Notes: a model not told the origin generated them from the sequence alone. Shown: positions 19,673 through 27,962, counted from the first letter of the stretch. The stretch: DNA of 64,000 bases from Xanthomonas bonasiae (GCF_017163705.1 NZ_JAFIWB010000015.1:1-64000), one strand, 5' to 3'. Numbers and translations are program-made.

Positions 19673-19713
19673 GGCCCACGCGGCGCTCCCGTTCGGCGGG
19701 AGGCCGCGCGGGC
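19673..19713 (+). terminator. Hairpin between TonB receptor and second GH92 gene
   Basis: Nested complementary blocks GGCCC, CGCGGC and CTCCCG pair with CGGGAG, GCCGCG and GGGCC around a short TTCGG loop, with one A-C mismatch. A T5 run follows about 10 bp later. It could lower transcription into the second GH92 gene rather than stop it. Position may be off by one base. Confidence 0.5.
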
Positions 19714-19788
19714 CTGACGCCGTTTTTCGTTGCAGGCCACGACCGTTCCCGTCGCGCGGGGCGGTCGCTCACCACAGGACCACACCGC

Positions 19789-22233
19789 ATGACGCTTCCC
19801 CCGCTGCCCTCCCTGCTCCGCACGCTCGCCCTGTCCTTGTTGCTGACCGCGCCGGCGCTGGCGGCCGCGCCACGGCCCAGCGCCGAGGTCAACACCTTCA
19901 TCGGCAGCAAGGACGACGGCAACACCTTTCCCGGCGCGTCCGCACCGTTCGGGATGATCCAGGTCAGCCCGATCGGCGCGCACTACGCCGGCTGGCGCTA
20001 CGACGATCCGCAGATCCGCGGCTTCGGCCATTCCTTCCTCTCCGGCGCCGGCTGTTGGGAACAGGGCGGGCAGGTCTCGGTGCTGCCGGTGACCGGGCGC
20101 ATCGGCCCGGGCGGCGAGTTCGAGACGGCCGATCCGAAGGCGTTCGACCACGCGCGCTACGGTGCGCGCTACCAGCACGATGGCGAGCGTGGCCAGGCCG
20201 GCTACTACAAGGTGCGGTTGACCGATTACGGCGGCATCGATGCCGAAGCCACCGCGCTGACCCGGGCGGCGGCCGAACGCTACACCTTTGCGACCTCGGG
20301 CGAGGGCCATGTGCTGGTCAACATCGGCCAGGCCAACGCCCGCCATGTCGTCACCGGCAGCACCCTGAGCGTGGTCGGCGACCGCGTGGTGGAAGGCAAG
20401 CTGGTGACCGACAGCTTCTGCGGCGGCCACCAGTACACGACCTGGTTCCGCCTGGAGTTCGATCGTCCGTTCAAGGCCTTCGGCACCTGGGGCGAGGCCG
20501 GCGGCGTGACGGGGTCGCGCCATGTCATGGAAGGCGAGGGCAAGCCGAGCGGCGCCTGGCTGACCTTCGACCTGGGCAAGGACCGCGCGGTCACCGCCAT
20601 CTCGGCGATCTCGCACGTCGATGCCGAGGGCGCGCGCAACAACCTGCGCAGCGAGGGCATGGCCAATGGCCGCCTGCTCGGCTTCGATGCCATGCGCACC
20701 CGCGCACAGCGGACGTGGGACAAGGAGCTTGCCAGCGTGCGCGTGCGCGGCGGTAGCGGCGACGACCGCGTGGTGTTCTACACGGCGCTGTATCACGCGC
20801 TGCTGCAGCCGCTGACCGGCAGCGATGCCGATGGCCGTTACCGCGGCTACGACGACCTCATCCACCGCGCCGACGGCTGGACCTACCACGAGTATTTCTC
20901 GCTGTGGGATACCTACCGCTCGCAGAACCAGTTGCTGGCCCTGCTGCGGCCGCAGCGGGCCGCCGACATCGCACGCTCGCTCCTGGCGATCGATGAGCAG
21001 GGGGGCTGGCTGCCGCGCTGGGGCTATGCCAACTTCGAGAGCAACGTCATGACCGGCGATCCGGTCACGCCGTTCCTGGTCGACCTGTGGCGCTTCGGCG
21101 CGCTGCAGGGGCGCGAGGCCGAGGCCTACGCCGCGCTGCGCCGCAACGCGTTCGAGATGCCGCCGTTGAACTCGCGACATGCCGGCCGTTCCGGCAATGC
21201 CAATTACCTGGCGCACGGCTTCGTGCAGTACGACCGCGCGTTCCCGTCCAAGGGCATGGATGTCGATCCGCACCACGGCGGCTCGGCGACGCTGGAGTAC
21301 GCGCTGGCCGACTGCGCGCTGTCGACGATGGCCGGCGCGCTGGGTCACGCCGAGGACGCCGCGGTGCTGAACCGCCGCGGGCGCAACTGGCGCACGCTGT
21401 GGGACCCGACGGTGCGCGATGCGCAGACCGGTTTCAGCGGCTTCCCGCGGCCGCGCACCGAGGACGGTGCGTGGTACACGCCGTCGGATGGCCATTACGA
21501 CCCGCGCTCGCAGCACGGCTTCCATGAAGGCACCGCCTGGCAGTACCAGTGGCTGGCGCAGCAGGACGTGCCGGGCCTGGTGCAGGCGATGCACGGACCG
21601 GAGCAGGCCGCGCGGCGCCTGGACGCGTTCTTCGCCTACGACGCGCTGCTGGCCGATCCGGCCGGCGCCGCGCGCAAGGAATGGGTGGTGGGGCCGTACA
21701 GCTACTACAGCCAGTTCCGCTACAACCCCAACAACGAACCCGATCTGCACGCGCCGTGGATGTACACGTTGATCGGCCAGCCATGGAAGACCAGCACCGT
21801 GCTGCATGCGGCGCAGACGCTGTTCACCAATGCGCCGAATGGCGTCACCGGCAACGACGACCTGGGCACGATGTCGGCGTGGTACCTGTTCAGCGCCATG
21901 GGCCTGTATCCGGCGGTGCCCGGCACCGGGCAGTTCCTGCTGCATGCGCCGCGCTTCTCGCGCATCGAGCTGGACGTGGGGCCGGGCCGCACGCTGCGCA
22001 TCGACGCGCCGCAGGCCGGTGACGGCGCGCTGCGCTATATCCGCGGCGTGACCCTGGACGGACGCACGCAGGCGCCGGTCTGGCTGGACTGGGCGCAGCT
22101 GCGCCAGGGCGGCCGCTTGCGCTTCGAGCTGAGCGAGGCGCCGCAGCCGCAGGGCTGGGGCACGCGCCCGCAGGACCTGCCGCTGTCGCCCTGTGCCGCC
22201 GAGCCCGCTGCGGCGGGCATGACCTTGCGCTGA
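19789..22233 (+). CDS. GH92 family alpha-mannosidase, exported
   Basis: 814 residues from the ATG at 19789; the longer open frame upstream is not supported by a start signal, and the hydrophobic leader (about 8-23, cleavage after A-L-A) begins right after this ATG. The GH92 domain fills the mature protein: V-N-T-F-I-G-S near the N-terminus, G-G-W-L-P-R-W, N-N-E-P-D-L-H-A-P-W-M-Y (648-659) and G-N-D-D-L-G-T-M-S-A-W-Y. Glu650 occupies the presumed acid-catalyst position, so this copy looks like a normal calcium-dependent exo-alpha-mannosidase releasing mannose. It lacks the extra N- and C-terminal beta domains of the first GH92 gene. It is 134 bp behind the TonB receptor and 75 bp before the lacI-type gene, so probably part of the same transcription unit. 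Confidence 0.9.
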   Translation: MTLPPLPSLLRTLALSLLLTAPALAAAPRPSAEVNTFIGSKDDGNTFPGASAPFGMIQVSPIGAHYAGWRYDDPQIRGFGHSFLSGAGCWEQGGQVSVLPVTGRIGPGGEFETADPKAFDHARYGARYQHDGERGQAGYYKVRLTDYGGIDAEATALTRAAAERYTFATSGEGHVLVNIGQANARHVVTGSTLSVVGDRVVEGKLVTDSFCGGHQYTTWFRLEFDRPFKAFGTWGEAGGVTGSRHVMEGEGKPSGAWLTFDLGKDRAVTAISAISHVDAEGARNNLRSEGMANGRLLGFDAMRTRAQRTWDKELASVRVRGGSGDDRVVFYTALYHALLQPLTGSDADGRYRGYDDLIHRADGWTYHEYFSLWDTYRSQNQLLALLRPQRAADIARSLLAIDEQGGWLPRWGYANFESNVMTGDPVTPFLVDLWRFGALQGREAEAYAALRRNAFEMPPLNSRHAGRSGNANYLAHGFVQYDRAFPSKGMDVDPHHGGSATLEYALADCALSTMAGALGHAEDAAVLNRRGRNWRTLWDPTVRDAQTGFSGFPRPRTEDGAWYTPSDGHYDPRSQHGFHEGTAWQYQWLAQQDVPGLVQAMHGPEQAARRLDAFFAYDALLADPAGAARKEWVVGPYSYYSQFRYNPNNEPDLHAPWMYTLIGQPWKTSTVLHAAQTLFTNAPNGVTGNDDLGTMSAWYLFSAMGLYPAVPGTGQFLLHAPRFSRIELDVGPGRTLRIDAPQAGDGALRYIRGVTLDGRTQAPVWLDWAQLRQGGRLRFELSEAPQPQGWGTRPQDLPLSPCAAEPAAAGMTLR

Positions 22234-22297
22234 GTCCGCACACGACACCGGCAGCGACGCGCAGCCGATGGTTTACGCTGCGCGTCTCGTCAGAAGG

Positions 22298-22307
22298 GGA
22301 TCGATCC
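22298..22307. promoter_or_regulatory. Candidate autoregulatory operator at the lacI-type gene start
   Basis: GGATCGATCC, a perfect 10-bp palindrome, sits between the AAGGGG ribosome site and the ATG at 22309. It is identical to the core of the palindrome at 12603-12612. Confidence 0.5.
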
Positions 22308-22308
22308 G

Positions 22309-23466
22309 ATGCGCCAGAAGCGTCCGCCCCGTGCCGCATCCATACGCGCGTCCAAGGCCGTCCTGCCCACGCCGGCACCGGCGCCGGACGCGGTGGATGG
22401 CACGGGGAAGGCCGGGCCGGCCGCCGCGGGACGCGACCGCCAGCGCGTGGTGACCGTCACCGACATCGCCGATGCGGTCGGCGTCTCGCGCGCGACCGTG
22501 TCGCTGGTGCTGCGCGGCAGCCCGCTGGTCCATGCCGACACGCGCGCGCGGGTGGAAGCGGAGCTGAAGCGGCAGCGCTACGTCTACAACCGCGGCGCGG
22601 CCAATCTGCGCCGGCGCACTTCGACCAGCGTGGCGCTGGTCATCAACGACCTGGCCAATCCGTTCTTCGCCGAGTTCGCGGCCGGCGTGGACGAGGCGCT
22701 GGGCGAGCAGGGCTACGTGACCCTGCTAGGCAGCACCGGCGAGTCGCCCGCGCGGCAGCAGGCGGTGCTGGGCTCGCTGATGGAGCACACGCCGGCGGGC
22801 GTGATCCTGTCGCCGGCCGAGGGCAGCGACGCCGCCGAGCTGCACACGGTGCTGGACGCGCGCGCGAACGTGCTGCTGTTCAACCGCGAACTCGCCGGCG
22901 CCGACGACTGGGGCTTCCTCGGCCTGGACAACCAGCGCGGCGCGCAACTGGCGACCGAGCACCTGATCGCACTCGGCCACCATCGCATCGCCTTCTACGG
23001 TGGCCATGCCGCGTCCAGTTCGTGCCGCCAGCGCCGCGCCGGCCACGCGCAGGCGATGCGCAGCGCCGGGTTGCCGGTCGACCCGGCCTGGTTGATCGAG
23101 TCGGCGCCCAACCGCCTGGAAGCGGCCGCGCGCCACGGCGAGCTGTTCGCCGTCGCGGCGCCACCGACGGCGGCGGTCTGCTACAACGACACGGTCGCGC
23201 TGGGCCTGATGCTGGGCCTGCTGGCGCGCGGCATCCGGCCCGGCCAGGACTTCGCCGTCACCGGCTTCGACGACATTCCCGAAGCCGCGGTGAGCACGCC
23301 GGCGCTGACCACGCTCGCCGCGCAGCCGCGCGCGCGCGGCCGGCAAGCGGCGCAGCTGGTGCTCGCGCAACTGGACGACCGCGCCGCGCCGCGCAGGACG
23401 ATCGCGCCGGTGAGCCTGTCGGTGCGCGAAAGCAGCGGAGCGCCGATCGCTGCCGCGCTCGCGTAG
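22309..23466 (+). CDS. LacI-family transcriptional regulator
   Basis: 385 residues. The DNA-binding helix-turn-helix starts at about 47 (V-T-V-T-D-I-A-D-A-V-G-V-S-R-A-T-V-S), with the hinge L-R-R-R-T-S-T after it, and a periplasmic-binding-protein-like sensor domain from about 105 onward (V-A-L-V-I-N-D-L-A-N-P-F-F). The 46-residue Pro/Ala-rich extension before the HTH is unusual for the family. AAGGGG supports the ATG at 22309, but an internal start nearer the HTH cannot be excluded. Its place after GH92-TonB-GH92 suggests it represses this locus and responds to a mannose-containing sugar. The shared palindromes support autoregulation. A hairpin follows the gene. Confidence 0.92.
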   Translation: MRQKRPPRAASIRASKAVLPTPAPAPDAVDGTGKAGPAAAGRDRQRVVTVTDIADAVGVSRATVSLVLRGSPLVHADTRARVEAELKRQRYVYNRGAANLRRRTSTSVALVINDLANPFFAEFAAGVDEALGEQGYVTLLGSTGESPARQQAVLGSLMEHTPAGVILSPAEGSDAAELHTVLDARANVLLFNRELAGADDWGFLGLDNQRGAQLATEHLIALGHHRIAFYGGHAASSSCRQRRAGHAQAMRSAGLPVDPAWLIESAPNRLEAAARHGELFAVAAPPTAAVCYNDTVALGLMLGLLARGIRPGQDFAVTGFDDIPEAAVSTPALTTLAAQPRARGRQAAQLVLAQLDDRAAPRRTIAPVSLSVRESSGAPIAAALA

Positions 23467-23578
23467 CGCTGCGATCGCGGGTGCGGCCGAAGCGGCGAGT
23501 CCGGACGACACGACCGAGCACGCCGTTCCATCGCGACACCCTCTAGACAGAGACGGGCAGATAGTGGAACGCACCACC

Positions 23579-23598
23579 ACCGCGGAGCGTTCCGCGGT
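23579..23598 (+). terminator. Hairpin after the lacI-type gene
   Basis: ACCGCGGA/TCCGCGGT stem (8 bp) with a GCGT loop followed by TTT. Flanking CACCAC and GTGGTG may extend it. It separates the mannoside locus from the downstream DUF2231 gene. Confidence 0.55.
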
Positions 23599-23651
23599 TT
23601 CGTGGTGAGCGGGCGATTCGCCCCATTCCTCCCTTCGTCGAGAGCCGTCTC

Positions 23652-24095
23652 ATGCATCTGCAGACTGCAGCGCGCCGTTCCGTGGTGGCCAACGCCCTCT
23701 ACGGCCTGCTCAACCCCATCCCGTTCGGCTGCTTCGTCGCCGCGCTGATCTTCGACATCGTCTATGCCCGCAGCGGCGTGATCCTGTGGACCAAGGCGGC
23801 GGCCTGGCTGATCGCGATCGGCCTGGTCATCGCAATCGTGCCGCGCCTGATCAATCTGACCCAGGTCTGGATCACCGCGCGACGTTCCGCGCTGCCGGGG
23901 GAACGGCTCGACTTCTGGTTGAACCTGCTCGCCATCGTCGCCGCCATCTTCAATTCCTTCGTGCACAGCCGCGATGCGTATGCGGTGGTCCCCGCGGGTC
24001 TCTGGCTTTCGATCGCCACGGTCGCGCTGCTGGCGATCGGGCATGTGCTCATCGCCATCCGCACGACGCCACGCGAGGGTCACGTCCATGGCTAA
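23652..24095 (+). CDS. DUF2231-like four-helix membrane protein
   Basis: 147 residues with four hydrophobic helices (about 13-37, 42-62, 88-108, 112-135) and short loops. The start of the sequence (N-P-I-P-F-G-C-F-V-A-A-L-I-F-D) matches the DUF2231 pattern, a family of inner-membrane proteins without an established activity, often beside redox or cytochrome proteins. The stop overlaps the start of the next gene by 8 bp (24088-24095), so the two are translationally coupled and probably act together with the PQQ-type dehydrogenase. Only a weak GAGAG precedes the ATG. Confidence 0.75.
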   Translation: MHLQTAARRSVVANALYGLLNPIPFGCFVAALIFDIVYARSGVILWTKAAAWLIAIGLVIAIVPRLINLTQVWITARRSALPGERLDFWLNLLAIVAAIFNSFVHSRDAYAVVPAGLWLSIATVALLAIGHVLIAIRTTPREGHVHG

Positions 24096-25392
24096 GCGCC
24101 TCTGCACGTCCGCCTTCGCCCTGAGCTGCGCAATGGCCCTGGCCGCCTGCAGCGGCAAGGCCACGCTCGAACCGACCCAGCAGGCGGGCAACGCGCCGCC
24201 GTTGCCGGAAGCCCGCAACTTCCTGCTGCCGCCGATGCGGGTTCCCGAGGGTGTGGGCTGGAAGGAGGGGCAGGCGCCCACGGTGGCGGCGGGCCTGAAG
24301 ATCGAGAAGATCGCCGGCGGCCTGAAGCATCCGCGCCAGCTGTACGTGCTGCCCAACGGCGACGTGCTGGTGGTGGAGGCCAACTCGCCGGGCATGGAGC
24401 CGGTCACCACGCCCAAGCAGCTGATCGCCAGCCTGATCCAGAGCCGCTCCGGCAAGAGCGCCAAGGGGGGCAACCGCATCACCCTGCTGCGCAGGACAGC
24501 GGACGGCAAGTGGGAGCAGCATGCGTTCCTGAAGGGGCTGCACTCGCCGTTCGGCGTGCAGCTGATCGGCGATGCGCTGTACGTCGCCAACACCGACAGC
24601 ATCATGAAGTTCCCCTACGTCGCCGGCCAGACCGAGATCACCGCGGCCGGCACGCTGTTCGCCGATCTCCCCGGCACGATCGAGCACCATTGGACCAAGG
24701 CGCTGCTGGCCAGCCCCGACGGCCGCAAGCTGTACGTCGGCGTGGGCTCCAACAGCAACATCGGCGAGAACGGGCTGGACGTGGAGTACCGCCGCGCGGC
24801 CGTACTGGAAGTGGATGTCGCCTCGGCCAGCAGCCGCATCTTCGCCTCCGGCATCCGCAATCCGACCGGACTGCAGTGGGAGCCGCACACCGGCGCGCTG
24901 TGGGCGATCGCCAACGAGCGCGACGAGATCGGTGCCGACCTGGTGCCCGACTACCTGACCTCGGTGCAGGACGGCGGATTCTACGGCTGGCCGTACAGCT
25001 ATTACGGGCAGAACGTGGATGTGCGGGTCAAGGATCAGCGCCCGGACCTGGTGGCCAAGGCGATCAAGCCGGACTACGCGCTGGGCTCGCATGTGGCCGC
25101 GCTGGGCCTGTGGTTTTCCCGCGGCGAGACGCTGCCCGCGAAGTACCGCGAAGGCGCGTTCGTGGCCGAGCACGGCAGCTGGAACCGCTCGCCGCTCAGC
25201 GGCTACCAGGTGGTCTACGTGCCGTTCCAGCAGGGTCGGCCGGCCGGTCCGCCGCAGACCGTGGTCAGCGGCTTCCACTCGCAGGACCAGTCGCAGCTGT
25301 TCGGCGCCCCGGTCGGCCTGGCGCAGGACAAGGACGGCGCGCTGCTGATTGCCGACGACGTCGGCAACAGCGTCTGGCGGGTGAGTTTCTGA
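24088..25392 (+). CDS. PQQ-dependent sugar dehydrogenase family lipoprotein (sorbosone dehydrogenase-like)
   Basis: 434 residues from the ATG at 24088, which overlaps the DUF2231 stop. A lipoprotein signal peptide with lipobox LAAC (Cys21) predicts membrane anchoring facing the periplasm. The mature part is a six-bladed beta-propeller of the soluble-glucose/L-sorbosone dehydrogenase type: G-L-K-H-P-R-Q-L-Y-V-L-P-N-G-D-V-L-V near 75, G-S-N-S-N-I-G-E-N near 225, I-R-N-P-T-G-L-Q near 255, and H-G-S-W-N-R-S near 365. Members oxidise sugars or aldoses using PQQ, passing electrons to the respiratory chain; the substrate cannot be read here. A strong hairpin follows the stop. Confidence 0.85.
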   Translation: MAKRLCTSAFALSCAMALAACSGKATLEPTQQAGNAPPLPEARNFLLPPMRVPEGVGWKEGQAPTVAAGLKIEKIAGGLKHPRQLYVLPNGDVLVVEANSPGMEPVTTPKQLIASLIQSRSGKSAKGGNRITLLRRTADGKWEQHAFLKGLHSPFGVQLIGDALYVANTDSIMKFPYVAGQTEITAAGTLFADLPGTIEHHWTKALLASPDGRKLYVGVGSNSNIGENGLDVEYRRAAVLEVDVASASSRIFASGIRNPTGLQWEPHTGALWAIANERDEIGADLVPDYLTSVQDGGFYGWPYSYYGQNVDVRVKDQRPDLVAKAIKPDYALGSHVAALGLWFSRGETLPAKYREGAFVAEHGSWNRSPLSGYQVVYVPFQQGRPAGPPQTVVSGFHSQDQSQLFGAPVGLAQDKDGALLIADDVGNSVWRVSF

Positions 25393-25397
25393 TCGAG

Positions 25398-25443
25398 CGC
25401 AGACCCGCGCCGCCCACCTGTACATGGGCGGCGCGAGTCTGCG
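25398..25443 (+). terminator. Long hairpin after the dehydrogenase gene
   Basis: CGCAGAC plus GCGCCGCCCA pair with TGGGCGGCGC plus GTCTGCG around an 8-base loop, with one 2x2 internal loop. It begins six bases after the stop codon. No T run follows, so it may act as a transcript-end or stabilising structure. Confidence 0.6.
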
Positions 25444-25712
25444 CGCGATGCGGCGCTTGGCGCGGGCCACGCCGGCCGCTGCCGACTTTGAGGCGGCAGG
25501 AACGCAACCGTCGGGCGTGCCTACGCGCGCCTGTGCGCCACATCGAGATGGACGCTGTTCCCCCCGCTTTTGCGGCTGGTCTGCGCGTCTGTGACGCACC
25601 TTCGGCGTATCCCGTCCAGCGCTACGAAATGCAGAAGGAGCGGCGTCCTGCGCATCCGTTGCCGCCGCCCTCGTGCCGGGGATGAGCGCTGCAGTCGCGC
25701 GCGAGGCGTGTA

Positions 25713-25741
25713 TTGTTCGCGATATACGAATCGTATATGAT
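25713..25741 (+). promoter_or_regulatory. Promoter with palindromic operator for the ParD-like gene
   Basis: A -35-like TTGTTC and a -10-like TATGAT are separated by 17 bp. A perfect inverted repeat, ATATACGA-A-TCGTATAT (25722-25738), fills the spacer and overlaps the -10. This is the classic arrangement for autorepression by a ribbon-helix-helix antitoxin-type regulator. It is strikingly AT-rich against its surroundings. Confidence 0.6.
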
Positions 25742-25768
25742 TCATGTATCCCGGACACAGGAGCCCCC

Positions 25769-25981
25769 ATGGGCATCGTCAACATCGACGACGAACTGCA
25801 CGACCAACTGCGCCGCGCCTGTACGGTGACCAGCCGCTCGATCAATGCGCAGGCCACCTTCTGGATCAGGATCGGCATGCTGTGCGAGATGCATCCGGAG
25901 CTGTCGTTCCAGGACCTGGTGGCGCGCGAGTTGCGTGCGGCCGGGGTGCAACCGCAGGCGTTGAAATCGGGCCGAGCGTGA
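25769..25981 (+). CDS. ParD-like ribbon-helix-helix family protein
   Basis: 70 residues from the ATG at 25769 with AGGAG 5 bp upstream. The N-terminus G-I-V-N-I-D-D-E-L-H-D-Q-L-R-R-A-C followed by S-R-S-I-N-A-Q-A matches ParD-like antitoxin-type proteins that precede a methionine aminopeptidase gene. No ParE-like toxin follows; instead the stop overlaps the GTG start of map (GTGA). It probably binds the palindrome at 25722 and represses its own operon. A decayed copy lies at 12211. Function beyond autoregulation is unknown. Confidence 0.8.
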   Translation: MGIVNIDDELHDQLRRACTVTSRSINAQATFWIRIGMLCEMHPELSFQDLVARELRAAGVQPQALKSGRA

Positions 25982-26754
25982 TCAAGCGGCCGGACGAACT
26001 CGCGCTGATGGCCGAGTCCGGCCGACTGCTGGCGCAGGTGTTCCATGCGCTGGACCAGCTGCCGCTGGAAGGCCGCAGCACGCTGGAACTCAACGACTTC
26101 GTCGAACGGATGATCGTGGAAGAACTGCACGCGCGGCCGGCCAGCAAGGGCCAGTACGGATTCCCGTTCGTGCTCAACGCTTCGATCGACGACGTGGTCT
26201 GCCACGGCGTGCCCTCGGCCGACGACGTGTTGCGCAGCGGCTAGATCGTCAATCTGGACATCACGCTCGAAAAGAACGGCTACATCGCCGATTCCAGCAC
26301 CACCTACCTGGTGGGCGAGGTCGCCTATCCGGCGCGGCGGCTGGTGCAGGCGACCTATCAGGCGATGTGGAAGGGCATCGCCGCGGTGCGCCCCGGCGCG
26401 CGCCTGGGCGACATCGGCCACGCCATCGCCCGCCATGCGCGCGAGCACGGCTACAGCGTGGTGAAGGAATACTGCGGGCACGGCATCGGCCGCGAGATGC
26501 ACGAAGATCCGCAGATCCTGCACTACGGCCATGCCGGCACCGGGTTGGAACTGCAGGAAGGCATGGTGTTCACCATCGAGCCGATGCTCAACCAGGGCCG
26601 CGCGGCGATCCGCGCGCTGCCGGAGCAATGGCCGGTGCATACGCGCGACGGCAAGCTGTCGGCGCAGTTCGAGCACACGGTGGCGGTGACGCGCAGCGGC
26701 GTGCGGGTGCTGACGTTGCGGCCCGGCGAGAAGCCGCTTTGCCGGGTCGATTGA
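25978..26754 (+). pseudogene. map: Type I methionine aminopeptidase interrupted by in-frame TAG
   Basis: Read through, the frame encodes 258 residues of a type I methionine aminopeptidase, which removes the initiator methionine in the cytosol. The GTG start overlaps the ParD-like stop. TAG at 26242-26244 is codon 89; all later sequence is intact in the same frame. The metal ligands are all preserved but lie after the stop: Asp94 (N-L-D-I), Asp105 (A-D-S-S), the His of G-H-G-I-G-R, Glu of F-T-I-E-P and Glu of F-E-H-T-V. A restart at the GTG of 26311 would lose both aspartates, so neither fragment should be active. A single G-to-T change from GAG could explain the stop; sequencing error or amber readthrough are alternatives. 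Another map gene elsewhere is expected to supply the essential activity. Confidence 0.8.
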
Positions 26755-27004
26755 CGGGGAACGGCAGGAGTTGAGCGCTACGCCGCAGGATCGTCGAAGT
26801 CGAAGACCTGCCCGGGCTCGGCGGCGACGAAGCTGGCAGCGGCAACGCCTGCCAGGCGTAGCGCTTCGGACAGTGTCTCGCGCGGCTCCTCGCGGCCTTC
26901 GTCGGTCAGTTGGAAGGTGTCCAGTGGAGACCCAGGGCATGCCGGGCAGCCGTATCCTGGAAGACGCACGGCTTCGCCGTGGTCGATGTGCCTGGGCGAT
27001 GAAC
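26686..27004. repeat. Left copy of a ~320-bp imperfect direct repeat flanking a 5.4-kb segment
   Basis: This region matches 32372-32696 at a constant offset of about 5,687 bp. It contains the 3' end of map, the short convergent gap, and the 3' end of the metallo-hydrolase gene. In this copy map is the continuing gene, while the hydrolase part is a remnant. Confidence 0.75.
26778..27004 (-). pseudogene. 3' remnant of the MBL-fold hydrolase gene
   Basis: The last 50 or so codons read nearly as in the intact gene at 32465: F-Q-L-T-D-E-G-R-E-E-P-R, S-E-A-L-R-L-A-G and the end V-F-D-F-D-D-P-A-A. Further upstream the similarity continues with small indels to about 27004 and then stops. There is no metal site and no start, so it is a fragment left by the event that made the flanking repeat. 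Confidence 0.75.
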
Positions 27005-27046
27005 GGCGACAGAGCTTACCGGGAGATCGGGCGCCAGCGTGGGCCA

Positions 27047-27448
27047 TCAGCTGGATGGCTCTCCGTCCTTTGGGAGCAGTTCTCCAGCCATCTCTATTGC
27101 CTGCTCGCGTGAAGCGGCAAGAAGTAGAGGGTAGCCCCAGAACTTGGCAAAAACGACCGCAAATGCCTTGAAACCAAGACGTTTCGCCGAGTTTGGTTCG
27201 ACCAGGATCATTGCCAGCACCAGCCTTCGCAATTCGAGCTTGTGCTTCTTCATCCACAGCGCGGTGCGTTTCTTTTCCTCCGGCGAGTGCTCATGGTCTT
27301 CAGCAGGTGCGGTATCGGTCAAGAGCACGAATGGCTCCCCGCGCTGCAGATTTTCCTCGAATTCCTCGAAGTCCTTCTGGTGGTCATGTCCGGGTTCTTG
27401 GGCAAGATTCATCCAGACCAAAGGGAAGTCAGAACTGTTCATCGACAT
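27047..27448 (-). CDS. Hypothetical protein, 133 residues
   Basis: The ATG at 27448 is chosen because AAGGAA sits 6 bp upstream; the longer frame upstream is unlikely. The N-terminal half is acidic and charged (D-H-Q-K-D-F-E-E-F-E-E-N), followed by a Lys-rich helix (K-K-R-T-A-L-W-M-K-K-H-K) and a mildly hydrophobic helix near the C-terminus. There is no signal peptide. I do not recognise a family. Its start overlaps the stop of the upstream membrane gene by 20 bp, so the two are coupled and lie downstream of the siderophore receptor on the same strand. A link to iron uptake is inferred from position only. Confidence 0.6.
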   Translation of the reverse strand: MSMNSSDFPLVWMNLAQEPGHDHQKDFEEFEENLQRGEPFVLLTDTAPAEDHEHSPEEKKRTALWMKKHKLELRRLVLAMILVEPNSAKRLGFKAFAVVFAKFWGYPLLLAASREQAIEMAGELLPKDGEPSS

Positions 27449-27890
27449 GGCCGTTTCCTTTGCTTTTGAGGCGACGCCAGGTGGCCGCAATGGCGAACAC
27501 GCCCGGCAACGTAATGAAGAACACTGCCGAAAAGGCAATGTGCCAACCGTCGCGCAACCCGTCGGAGATGCCTCCGAGGGTATTCAGGACGACAAGCACG
27601 CTGCCGAGGGCCAGCGCACCCCACTGATCCTTGCGGGTTCCGATCAGCGCTAGAAGTACCGTGACGATCCAACAACCGTAGAACGCGGAAAACATCCACA
27701 GCACGCCGGGCTCAAACGTGATCGCCGGCGTCGCTCCGTGCGCTCTCACAAAGTCGTTTACGTAGAAGAACAACTGGAAGGTGACAAAAAGCACGGCACC
27801 AGCGGCTGTCGTCAACCAGAACAAGGCGACCTTGTCTGGGTGGTTCGTGGCCGGGTCTTGTGCGGGGCGCGAGGGGGGCTGAAGAGGCAT
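27429..27890 (-). CDS. Four-helix membrane protein of unknown function
   Basis: 153 residues from the ATG at 27890; an upstream TTG would add 15 residues but is less likely. Four hydrophobic segments are visible (about 24-42, 60-80, 88-106, 118-138) after a Pro-rich cytoplasmic N-terminus. No catalytic motif is seen. It begins 72 bp after the stop of the siderophore receptor gene, same strand, and overlaps the next gene, so it is probably part of the receptor operon. Confidence 0.65.
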   Translation of the reverse strand: MPLQPPSRPAQDPATNHPDKVALFWLTTAAGAVLFVTFQLFFYVNDFVRAHGATPAITFEPGVLWMFSAFYGCWIVTVLLALIGTRKDQWGALALGSVLVVLNTLGGISDGLRDGWHIAFSAVFFITLPGVFAIAATWRRLKSKGNGHVDEQF

Positions 27891-27962
27891 GGGAGTTTTC
27901 TCGATATCAATGGCGATATGTCTGAGGATTTCCAACGGCTGAAGCGTTCGCCTGAGCGCAGA

